NCBI GenBank assembly: GCA_021780585.1
Contig: JAJXYM010000450.1
Span: 1 to 6,937 of the forward strand
Direction: 5' to 3'
DNA: 6,937 nt
Source: Deltaproteobacteria bacterium
GTDB taxonomy: Bacteria > Desulfobacterota > Binatia > Binatales > Binataceae
The stretch's first letter is position 1, and each line of letters opens with the position of its first letter. Positions 1 to 6,121 of the stretch are shown here, in pieces. The position numbers were made by a program, and so were the translations under genes. The notes under the pieces are model-generated. The model saw only the letters and a list, made by a program, of their open reading frames with translations. It was not told the origin of the DNA and did not search any database.

Positions 1-1
1 G

Positions 2-838
2 GCCGACGAGCGAATCGCGATGATGTACTGGTGGGCGCTGCTGTCGAATTTCGATTCCTCGGGGCCGGCGGTGTTCGGCCGCGCGATGATCCACGCCTTC
101 GAGACGCATCAGGAAGACCCGATCCGCAAGTGCTTTTTTTCGATCACGCGCGACGAGACCAATCACGAGGAATGCTGCCAGCGCGCGATTCAGCGGCTCG
201 TTCCCAACGGCCCGCAGGGCTTTACGCCGAAGACCGAGCTCGAACGCGCCGCGCTCAACAATATCGACTGGCTTTACCATAACGGCGGACGCTACTGGAC
301 GGGCTTCAACAACGCCGTCGGCAAGTATCCGCTGGCGGTGCTGTTCACCTCCTTCATGCTCGGCGAGGTCGCCTCCTCGACGCTGTTCCACGGGATGGCC
401 CGGGCGACCCGCCATCCGGTGTTCGAGCAGGTCTTCCGCAGCATCGGCCGCGACGAATCGCGCCATCTGCAGATCTGCATCACGCTGCTGGAAAAGGAAT
501 GGCCGGGGTTGAACGACGAGTATCGCGCTTTCGTCACCAAGCAGTTGCGCGCGGGCTTCGTGTTCCTCTCGATGGTGTTGTGGGAACCGCCGCCGATGTT
601 CTGGCAGTTGCCCGATTACTTCCTCGACAACCATCGTGTGCTGCTCGATATCGCGCGCCGCGCCGGTCTCGGCGTTCTGCGCGTGGACGAGCAGGCCGAA
701 AACTGGCGTATCGCGATCGCCAAGGTGCGCAAGCTGCTGGAACGCTGGCGGATCGAGTTCCCGGCGATTCCGGAACTCGATATCGAGGGCGTTGACGTGG
801 GCGACATTTCCGACGCCGATATCATCCCGGTGTTCTGA
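2..838 (+). CDS. Ferritin-like diiron protein (5' end outside the window)
   Basis: The reading frame is open from base 2 to the TGA at 836-838. The first ATG is at 20, but the codons before it (reading ADERIA) continue the protein without a stop, so the true start probably lies upstream. Numbering from the ATG at 20, there are two helix-type EXXH motifs in the contexts RDETNH (E46, H49) and RDESRH (E146, H149). A glutamate in GEVASS (E116) lies 30 residues before the second, the spacing expected of a four-helix-bundle carboxylate-bridged diiron site. The first-helix ligand is not obvious; D12, E28 or a residue near the cut end are candidates. The family includes ribonucleotide reductase R2-like oxidases, desaturases and multicomponent oxygenase subunits. 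The sequence does not identify the substrate. It lies 129 bp upstream of a PaaG-like crotonase gene on the same strand. The diiron fold is fairly sure; the exact function is unknown. Confidence 0.75.
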   Translation, partial: ADERIAMMYWWALLSNFDSSGPAVFGRAMIHAFETHQEDPIRKCFFSITRDETNHEECCQRAIQRLVPNGPQGFTPKTELERAALNNIDWLYHNGGRYWTGFNNAVGKYPLAVLFTSFMLGEVASSTLFHGMARATRHPVFEQVFRSIGRDESRHLQICITLLEKEWPGLNDEYRAFVTKQLRAGFVFLSMVLWEPPPMFWQLPDYFLDNHRVLLDIARRAGLGVLRVDEQAENWRIAIAKVRKLLERWRIEFPAIPELDIEGVDVGDISDADIIPVF

Positions 839-967
839 CGCGCCGGTTTTTTGCGCGCGCCGCTTTTCTGACATAATCGCCGCCGAACCCGGCCCAGGCG
901 GCCGCGCGCGAATGCCTCGCCGCGGCCGCTTGTCCATGCGCGTCTCGCGCGCCAGGAGAGAATCCCG

Positions 968-1741
968 ATGAGCGTCGAACTGGTAATTTCGCAAGATGTT
1001 GGCGAAATCATCATGAACCGCCCGGCCAAAATGAACGCGTTCGACGACGCGATGGTCGCCGCGATGAATGGTCGGCTGGCCGAGGCCGAGCGCGCCCGTG
1101 TGCGCGCGCTGATGATTCGCGGCGAAGGTCCGGCCTTTTCCGCCGGTCGCGACCTTGCGGGGGCCGAGCCGGGCAAGGAGGACGCCGAGTCGATCCTCAA
1201 GACCGTCTTCAATCCGATGATCCGCAAAATCGCGAATTTCCCCGCGCCGACGTTCGCCGCCGTTCATGGCCCGTGTCTCGGCGCCGGCCTGGGTATCGCA
1301 CTCGCCTGCGACGTCGTCTACATCGCCGAGGACGCCAAGACCGGCTCGCCCTTCGCCCGGATCGGCGCGGTGCTGGATTCGGGTGCGCACGCCTTCATGG
1401 TCGCGCGCATCGGCAGCCATCGCACGCTCGAATTGATTTATAGCGGGCGGCTGATTAGCGGGGCCGAGGCCGCCCAAATCGGCCTGGCGAATCGCGCGCT
1501 TCCCCGCGACGCCTTGTTCGACGAGATGCGCAAGCTGGCCGCGCAAGTGGCGCAGGGTCCGACGGCGGCGCTGATGGAATCGAAGCGGCTGATCGCCCGG
1601 ATTCGCGACGAAGCGCTCGGACTCGACGGCGTGCTGGAGGCGGAAGCGAAGGCGCAGGGCGCGGCCGGACGCACCGAGGATTATCGCGAGGGGATCGGGG
1701 CGTTTCAGGCCAAGCGCGCGCCGAAGTTCGTCGGCCGCTGA
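968..1741 (+). CDS. Enoyl-CoA hydratase/isomerase (crotonase) family protein, PaaG-like
   Basis: This is a complete 257-residue protein, the usual crotonase length. It starts at an ATG preceded by a good Shine-Dalgarno AGGAGAG at 954-960, seven bases away. The crotonase fold is visible from NRPAKMNAF near residue 17, the first oxyanion-hole segment SAGRDL (58-63) and the second, HGPCLGAGLG (100-109). The catalytic segment reads AVLDSGA with Asp at 137, where hydratases normally carry Glu. The FNPMIRKIANFPAP stretch and the C-terminus GRTEDYREGIGAFQAKR closely resemble E. coli PaaG, which uses an Asp at this place to isomerise the ring-epoxide of phenylacetyl-CoA to an oxepin and to shift double bonds. 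Family membership is firm. The PaaG-like isomerase role is inferred, because crotonases are poor predictors of exact substrate. The gene follows a diiron protein gene and converges with the kinase-isomerase gene. Confidence 0.9.
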   Translation: MSVELVISQDVGEIIMNRPAKMNAFDDAMVAAMNGRLAEAERARVRALMIRGEGPAFSAGRDLAGAEPGKEDAESILKTVFNPMIRKIANFPAPTFAAVHGPCLGAGLGIALACDVVYIAEDAKTGSPFARIGAVLDSGAHAFMVARIGSHRTLELIYSGRLISGAEAAQIGLANRALPRDALFDEMRKLAAQVAQGPTAALMESKRLIARIRDEALGLDGVLEAEAKAQGAAGRTEDYREGIGAFQAKRAPKFVGR

Positions 1742-1789
1742 ATCATGCGAACGCGGTTGCCCGGCGTCGGCGGCGAGCGTCGTCCATAC

Positions 1790-1814
1790 AAATCTAAAGT
1801 AATAGTTTAGATTT
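1790..1814. repeat. AT-rich imperfect palindrome 1 (operator-like)
   Basis: This is a 25-bp dyad centred on base 1802. The left half-site AAATCTAAAGTA is matched by the right half in 11 of 12 positions, with one mismatched pair (1799 against 1805). It is strikingly AT-rich inside GC-rich DNA. It lies in the gap between two convergent genes and is repeated 70 bp downstream. The size and symmetry fit a dimeric regulator binding site. A weak AT-rich hairpin with a following T is also possible. No regulator gene is visible in the window, and the binding family is not identified. Confidence 0.6.
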
Positions 1815-1859
1815 TGGCGCTGGGATGCGGTGAGACGCCGTCGGGCCGGCGGAATGCGT

Positions 1860-1884
1860 AAACTTTAAGTAATACTTTAGATTT
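1860..1884. repeat. AT-rich imperfect palindrome 2, related to palindrome 1
   Basis: This second dyad is centred on base 1872, exactly 70 bp from the first. Its right half reads TACTTTAGATTT, the exact reverse complement of the AAATCTAAAGTA half-site in palindrome 1. The left half is degenerate (9 of 12 positions paired), but the central AAGTAATACTT is perfectly symmetric. Bases 1860-1885 match 1790-1815 as a direct repeat with four differences in 26. The last base overlaps the stop codon of the kinase-isomerase gene on the minus strand. The pair probably acts as one cis element, of unknown role. Confidence 0.55.
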
Positions 1885-3611
1885 TAGCGGCGCGGTCCGA
1901 CGGGACGCCGCCGCCGCCCGGCGACCAATGACAGGTTCGGCGCGGACGCCGAGTCGACCGGATCGGCGGTGATTCCGCGCCGCGCGGCCAGACGGCGGGC
2001 GGCGTCGCCGAGCACGCCCGCCTGATGCCAGCGGCTGTATTCCTCGAGCGTCAGGCCGCGCGCCGCTTCGAGCGCGACCGACAACGCCGCGACGACCATC
2101 ACCTGTCCGAGCACGCTGATGCGCGGGGCGAGGCCGAGCACGCCGCCTTCGCGCACCACCGGCGCATGGATCAAGACCTCGGCGAGCCGCGCGAGGGTGG
2201 AATCGCGGCCGCCGGTGATCGCGATAATCCGCGCGCCGTGGTCGCGGATCGCGCGCGCCGCCGCGCATAGCTCGGCGGTTTCACCGCTGTTGGAAATCGC
2301 GATAACGACGTCGCGCGGATCGACCTGGCCGAGACTGCCGTGCAGCGTTTCAGTGGCGTGCAGAAACGTGGCCATCGTGCCCACCGAGCACAGGATGCTC
2401 GCCGCGTAACGGGCGACATGTTCGGGCTTGCCCACGCCGGTAACATGAACCCGGCCGCCGCGCGCCGCCACGGCCTGGATCGCGCCGACCGCGCGCGCGA
2501 TCGCGCCAAGATCGATCGCGTCGCTGAGCGCGCCCATCTCGGCCAGGCAGAGCGCGAAAAAGCCCGCGACTTCAGCGGCGGGAGCGGGAGGGTCCGCGAC
2601 GGCGGCGGCGGGTCCCGCGGAGGTCGCGGCTTTCGGCAGCGGTGCGCCGTACAGCGCGAGGATTTCGTCGCGCCGTTCGAAGCCGCTCGGGAATCCGCCC
2701 GGATGGGTCACGCAGACCGCGCCGGCCGCGTTGCCCAGGCGACCGATCGCCGGCCAATCGAGGCCCCATCCGAGACCCGCGACCATCGCGCCCAGAAAGG
2801 CGTCGCCCGCTCCGGTCGAGTCAATCTGGCGCACACGGAAGGCGGGAATCCGGATCGCGACGCCATCGGCCGCGATCGCGCATCCGCGCTCACCGTCGGT
2901 AATCGCCACCGCGCGATTCTGGTAGCGCGCGCGGATCGTTTCGGCCATCCGGACGGGATCGCGCAGGCCGGGCGCCAGCTCACGCGCGGCGGTCTTGGCC
3001 GGTTTCAGATAGGTGGCGAGTCCCAGCGCGCGCTCGAGTTCCGCCCGCGTGCCGAGCGTGGCGCAGGCGTCGGCCGGCGCCACGTCGACGTCGAGCACGG
3101 TCGGGATTCCATGGGCGCGGGCGCAGGCCAGAATCGCGATCACGGTCGCCAGCGGAAGCTGTGAAATTTCGGTCGTCGCCAGACGGGCCGAGCGGAGAAA
3201 AGCGCCATGCCGACGGCGGATTTCCGCCGGCCGGAGTTCGGCGGTGGCGCCGCGCACCATATAAATCGCGCGATTGCCCTCGGGATCGACGAAGATCGTC
3301 GCGCTCGAACTGGCGCTGCCGTCGAGCGTCAAATGATGCCTGATGCCGAGCGCGTTCATCCCGGCGCGCAACAGCTCGCCGTTGCGGTCGTCGCCCATCT
3401 TGCCGAAGATGCCGACGTTCAGTCCGAGGATGCGCGCCCATCCGAGATGGTTCAGCGTTACGCCGCCGACCGCGGGCGGGTAGGGCGGCGCGCCCGCGGC
3501 GGCGGCGTCGGTCAGGATTTTTTCATCCGCGCCGATAATTCGCGGCGTGCGATGGAAATAATCCACCACCATGCTGCCGCATCCGGCCGCGTCGAGCTTC
3601 GCTTCAGGCAT
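1884..3611 (-). CDS. Fused PfkB-family sugar kinase and KdsD/KpsF-type SIS phosphosugar isomerase
   Basis: This 575-residue protein holds two enzymes in one chain. Residues about 5-325 are a ribokinase-like PfkB kinase. GCGSMVVD (10-17) is the usual N-terminal strand and AVGGVTLNHLG (47-57) the first PfkB signature. DSTGAGDAF (264-272) is the second, with D270 as the expected catalytic base. An Ala/Pro-rich linker follows at about 325-348. Residues about 350-536 are an SIS domain of the arabinose-5-phosphate isomerase type. It has GVGKPEHVAR (K395), ATETLHGSLG (H424), ISNSGETAEL (E444), REGGVLGLAP (E488) and RWHQAGVLG (H529), matching the residues important in E. coli KdsD. The CBS pair that follows SIS in KdsD is absent; the tail is short and Arg-rich. 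The ATG overlaps the end of the aldolase gene by 8 bp, so translation is probably coupled. Expected reactions are ATP-dependent phosphorylation of a sugar and aldose-ketose isomerisation of the phosphate. Substrates are inferred only. Confidence 0.88.
   Translation of the reverse strand: MPEAKLDAAGCGSMVVDYFHRTPRIIGADEKILTDAAAAGAPPYPPAVGGVTLNHLGWARILGLNVGIFGKMGDDRNGELLRAGMNALGIRHHLTLDGSASSSATIFVDPEGNRAIYMVRGATAELRPAEIRRRHGAFLRSARLATTEISQLPLATVIAILACARAHGIPTVLDVDVAPADACATLGTRAELERALGLATYLKPAKTAARELAPGLRDPVRMAETIRARYQNRAVAITDGERGCAIAADGVAIRIPAFRVRQIDSTGAGDAFLGAMVAGLGWGLDWPAIGRLGNAAGAVCVTHPGGFPSGFERRDEILALYGAPLPKAATSAGPAAAVADPPAPAAEVAGFFALCLAEMGALSDAIDLGAIARAVGAIQAVAARGGRVHVTGVGKPEHVARYAASILCSVGTMATFLHATETLHGSLGQVDPRDVVIAISNSGETAELCAAARAIRDHGARIIAITGGRDSTLARLAEVLIHAPVVREGGVLGLAPRISVLGQVMVVAALSVALEAARGLTLEEYSRWHQAGVLGDAARRLAARRGITADPVDSASAPNLSLVAGRRRRPVGPRR
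3604..3611 (-). other. Stop/start overlap coupling aldolase and kinase-isomerase
   Basis: On the minus strand the bases ATGCCTGA contain the ATG of the kinase-isomerase and, in another frame, the TGA of the aldolase. The start has no strong ribosome binding site (GGATGGCGCTGCGGG precedes it). Reinitiation by ribosomes finishing the aldolase is the likely route, which would keep the two products in fixed proportion. Confidence 0.7.
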
Positions 3612-4785
3612 CCCGCAGCGCCATCCGCCGCCCCGCCGGCCGCGTCGTCCAATGGCTCAGCCATTCCGGCTCGAGGGTGACGCAGGCGCGCCGGCGCAGC
3701 TCATTGAAGCGCCGGATAAAGACGCGGCGTTCGTCCGGTTCGAGCGCGGGCGTGCCGGCCGCGACCGCTTCGCTCGAAATCACGCCCAGATGGCCAAGGG
3801 CGGCCTTGAGGCAGGCGATCGTCCGTTTCGGGCTGGCTCCGGCGAATTCGCCGGCGGCGCGAAACTCCTCCATGACGGCGCCGTATCGGCCCATCAAAGA
3901 GGCTTCGCCCGCGCGGCATACCTGCCATGCGCGTTGCCATTCACGGGGCATGACATTGGCGGCGCCGGCGACGACGCCGTGCGGCAAGGCGCCGTTGGTG
4001 AGATAGCGGTTCCATCCGGAGCGCAGCCGCCCGCCGAGTCCAGCGGAGGGTTGGAACAGATCGAAAATCAGATAGGCGTTGCCGGGGTAGATCGCGAATT
4101 CGCCGGCGCGTTTGAAATGCGCCGCCGCGCGTGTGTAATTGCCCAGGACGGCCTTGCCCGAAGTCACCTTGATTCCGCTGACGTATGGCAACTGACTCAT
4201 CCGCTTGACGTCGCGAGTATGGAGATGGGGCGATTTGCCGGCCGCCGCAATATCCTCGTTGTCGTAGAGAAAGATCGGCAGGGTCCGGCCGCGCCGGTCG
4301 AAGACCTCGCCGAGTTCGCGGGTGACGAAATCGACCGGATCGTCAAGGTCGGCGATTGAAAGCGGGGCGACCACCGCCGCGTCGGCCTCGATGTCGAGGG
4401 CATGTTCGAGATTGGCGAGGGTTTCGGCGCGGGTCGGCGCGGTAATTCCGGCCCAGGCCTCGGCGGTTTTGCCGACGGCGCCGGCGCGGCGGCACTCCTC
4501 GACCGCGATGCGCGCGACCAGTTGCCGGCGCGGATTATCCATCCGGTTCCATTCGCCGGTGGTGCCCGCGGCGAAAATGATATCGGCCCCGGCGCCGCCC
4601 TGCAGCGCATAGCGGACCACGGCGCGCTGCTCGTCGACGAGCAGCCGGCCGGCGCGATCGAGCACGGTGACGATCGGGACCGAAAGTCCCGCCAGCGGCC
4701 GATAGCGCGAATTGGCGCGGATCCGCCGCACCCGCGCCGAGGCGATCGAAAGCAGGTTACGCCGCGTTGTGACGTTCCCGGTCAT
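3604..4785 (-). CDS. DapA/NanA-superfamily class I (Schiff-base) aldolase or lyase
   Basis: This 393-residue TIM-barrel protein belongs to the dihydrodipicolinate synthase/N-acetylneuraminate lyase family. Visible motifs are GTTGEW (74-79, pyruvate-carboxylate loop), PIFLYDN with Y174 as the expected catalytic Tyr, and SGIKVTSG with K206 as the Schiff-base lysine. Family members are usually about 300 residues. This one has an N-terminal extension of about 28 basic residues and about 60 extra C-terminal residues. The Arg that binds aspartate semialdehyde in true DapA, five residues after the Tyr, is Ile here (I179). A lysine-biosynthesis role is therefore unlikely, and a pyruvate-dependent aldolase or dehydratase acting on a sugar acid fits better. 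The gene begins 12 bp after the stop of the exported-protein gene and overlaps the kinase-isomerase start, so it belongs to the same operon. No strong Shine-Dalgarno precedes the ATG; a shorter N-terminus is possible. Confidence 0.85.
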   Translation of the reverse strand: MTGNVTTRRNLLSIASARVRRIRANSRYRPLAGLSVPIVTVLDRAGRLLVDEQRAVVRYALQGGAGADIIFAAGTTGEWNRMDNPRRQLVARIAVEECRRAGAVGKTAEAWAGITAPTRAETLANLEHALDIEADAAVVAPLSIADLDDPVDFVTRELGEVFDRRGRTLPIFLYDNEDIAAAGKSPHLHTRDVKRMSQLPYVSGIKVTSGKAVLGNYTRAAAHFKRAGEFAIYPGNAYLIFDLFQPSAGLGGRLRSGWNRYLTNGALPHGVVAGAANVMPREWQRAWQVCRAGEASLMGRYGAVMEEFRAAGEFAGASPKRTIACLKAALGHLGVISSEAVAAGTPALEPDERRVFIRRFNELRRRACVTLEPEWLSHWTTRPAGRRMALRDA

Positions 4786-4797
4786 TGCCGCGCGACC

Positions 4798-5535
4798 CTA
4801 CAGCAGCGCCAGCCCGACATGCGTCGCATATTTGTATTCTCCGCCCAGGTCGTAACTATAGTTCTGCACCAGTCCTTCGAAGCGAATCTGATAGGCGCCG
4901 TTGGCCGCCAGCGCGCCGGCCGGCGGATTCATCGCCCAGATGCCTTTTTTGCACGCCGCAATCATCGCCTGATCGACCTTCGCGACGCCCGAACGCTGCT
5001 CGATCGCGATATCGGTCAGCCGCCCCCGCGGCGTCATCGTGAGCCGCAGGATTACCGGCTTGATCTCCTTCGGCAGCGCGTATTTGCCGAATTTCGCCGC
5101 TTCAATCTCCTGCGCCGCCTTCAACGTCTGCCTGAGCATCGGATAGCAAAATTCAGGATAGCGTCGCGCCTTGGGGTTGAGCAGGGTGGTATCGCCCGGC
5201 GGCGGCTTGACGTCGCCCGTATAGAGGTTGGCCGTGGGATTGGCCAGGTAGAGGCGGGCCAGATTGGTGTCGGTCGTCTGTTGCGATACCGCCGCTCCAT
5301 CGTCCGGATTCGCCGCGATCAGCGCGCGATTCGTGACCAATCCCGAGGTCGTGTTCGCCGCCGAAAGCTGCGAAAGATTTGTCACCACTCTTGCGCCGCC
5401 GGCAAAACTGGGGCCGGCGGCGACCGTTGGGTCGGCGGCGGGAGCGCTCGCACCCGTCGCCCCGCATCCGCCCGCCATGATTGCAAGCGCCGCGATCAAC
5501 GCGGCGCGCGCGATAACTACCCAGCTGGATTCCAC
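4798..5535 (-). CDS. Exported TonB C-terminal-domain protein, probable lipoprotein
   Basis: This 245-residue protein starts at a GTG; no ATG lies in frame between it and the upstream stop at 5557-5559. Residues 1-23 form a signal peptide (hydrophobic VVIARAALIAALAIM) ending in AGGC, a near-lipobox with C24 as the candidate lipidated cysteine. Position -3 is Ala rather than the preferred Leu, so lipidation is likely but not certain. Residues about 25-150 are low in recognisable features. Residues about 158-225 resemble the TonB/TolA C-terminal fold: VILRLTMTPRGRLTDIAIEQRSG, then VDQAMIAACKKG and a NPP segment. It lacks the membrane anchor plus long Pro-rich spacer of a classical TonB. A role as an envelope or periplasmic partner protein is more likely than energy transduction. 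It is the first gene after the minus-strand promoter, 12 bp before the aldolase. Its link to sugar metabolism is not shown. Confidence 0.72.
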   Translation of the reverse strand: MESSWVVIARAALIAALAIMAGGCGATGASAPAADPTVAAGPSFAGGARVVTNLSQLSAANTTSGLVTNRALIAANPDDGAAVSQQTTDTNLARLYLANPTANLYTGDVKPPPGDTTLLNPKARRYPEFCYPMLRQTLKAAQEIEAAKFGKYALPKEIKPVILRLTMTPRGRLTDIAIEQRSGVAKVDQAMIAACKKGIWAMNPPAGALAANGAYQIRFEGLVQNYSYDLGGEYKYATHVGLALL

Positions 5536-5586
5536 CGGTCGCCCATCCCCGGCCGCTTACCGGCGCGACCTTTCGCTGAAGCCTGC

Positions 5587-5616
5587 ATTTTATTCCCTAA
5601 TAACTGGCGATTTCAA
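5587..5616 (-). promoter_or_regulatory. Predicted sigma70 promoter of the minus-strand three-gene operon
   Basis: Reading the minus strand, TTGAAA (5616-5611) and TAAAAT (5592-5587) are separated by 18 bp. Each hexamer matches the consensus at five of six positions, in an AT-rich patch of otherwise GC-rich DNA. Transcription would start near 5580, giving a leader of about 45 bases before the GTG at 5535. It is the only strong promoter seen for the exported protein, aldolase and kinase-isomerase genes. Confidence 0.65.
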
Positions 5617-5712
5617 ACATAAGAAATATAAAATTCCGACCGGACTCCTCGCGCACGCCGGGCGAAAAACGCTTGCGGCGGCGGCGATCATGATTATTTT
5701 GTTTGACAGGAA

Positions 5713-5741
5713 TTGAGCCGCGTGGACGGCTCTGGTAGGAT
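5713..5741 (+). promoter_or_regulatory. Predicted sigma70 promoter of rpmE
   Basis: TTGAGC (5713-5718) and TAGGAT (5736-5741) are separated by the optimal 17 bp, each matching four of six consensus bases. Transcription would begin near 5748, about 27 bases before the rpmE ATG. A perfect TTGACA lies 10 bp further upstream (5703-5708), but its spacing to TAGGAT is 27 bp, so it cannot pair with that -10. It may serve a weaker alternative start or be chance. Confidence 0.55.
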
Positions 5742-5774
5742 GCGGGGTTTGCAGGGACGGACCGGGACGAATCG

Positions 5775-5975
5775 ATGAAAGCTGGAATTCATCCGCAATA
5801 TCGCCGCTGCGTGGTGACCTGCGCATGCGGCAAAACTTTCGAAACGCGTTCGACGCAAGCCGAGATTCACGTTGAGGTCTGCTCGAACTGTCATCCGTTC
5901 TATACCGGCCAGCATCGCCTGGTCGATACGGCGGGCCGGGTCGAGCGCTTCAAGCGCAAGTACGGCATGAAGTAG
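5775..5975 (+). CDS. rpmE: 50S ribosomal protein L31 (zinc-binding type)
   Basis: This is a complete 66-residue L31, a small protein of the large ribosomal subunit near the central protuberance. It starts MKAGIHPQY, the typical L31 beginning. It carries the four zinc-ligand cysteines C16 and C18 (TCACGKTFET) and C36 and C39 (CSNCHPFYTG). The family-specific ending VDTAGRVERFKRKYGMK is intact. The cysteine set marks the zinc-containing form rather than the Zn-independent paralogue that replaces it under zinc starvation. GGGA at 5764-5767 is a plausible Shine-Dalgarno, seven bases before the ATG. A promoter lies just upstream and an intrinsic terminator just downstream. prfA follows 146 bp later. 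Confidence 0.97.
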   Translation: MKAGIHPQYRRCVVTCACGKTFETRSTQAEIHVEVCSNCHPFYTGQHRLVDTAGRVERFKRKYGMK

Positions 5976-6035
5976 CATTGCAACTCCCTCCGCCATGGAC
6001 GCGATTGCCGCGTTCGGGCGGCGGGGAGATACGGT

Positions 6036-6070
6036 CGGCGCCGGCCACGGGCCGCGCGCCGTTTTCTTTT
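6036..6070 (+). terminator. Intrinsic (rho-independent) terminator after rpmE
   Basis: An 11-bp GC-rich stem forms between 6036-6046 and 6050-6061, with a single bulged C at 6055 and a three-base loop at 6047-6049. It is followed directly by TTTTCTTTT (6062-6070). The stem and U-tract are textbook quality. It lies 60 bp after the rpmE stop and about 50 bp before the prfA start, so it would end or attenuate the rpmE transcript before prfA. Confidence 0.8.
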
Positions 6071-6121
6071 GTCCCAGGCCGATAACGTCGCCGATCGCGC
6101 GGCGGCGGCGCCGAATTCGCA

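Noticed and set aside
839..877. Possible terminator or promoter after the diiron gene (T-run at 847-852, CATAAT at 872-877)
   Set aside because: The T-run lies in the loop rather than after a stem, and no acceptable -35 hexamer sits 16-18 bp before CATAAT.
616..1227. Minus-strand open frame of 203 codons spanning the diiron and crotonase genes
   Set aside because: It crosses two well-supported plus-strand genes and their intergenic gap, with an Arg/Ser-rich translation lacking any domain.
2340..3164. Plus-strand open frame of 274 codons inside the kinase-isomerase region
   Set aside because: It is antisense to intact PfkB and SIS motifs and has no recognisable domain of its own.
3571..4359. 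Plus-strand open frame of 262 codons opposite the aldolase
   Set aside because: The minus strand carries the Schiff-base lysine and GTTGE motifs in this region; the plus-strand product has no family features.
4402..5622. Plus-strand open frame of 406 codons over the aldolase and exported-protein genes
   Set aside because: It is antisense to two genes with clear family motifs. The translation is Arg-rich and low complexity, typical of a GC-rich shadow frame.
5590..5826. Minus-strand 78-codon frame over the rpmE promoter region
   Set aside because: It overlaps the rpmE start and both predicted divergent promoters and has no recognisable features.
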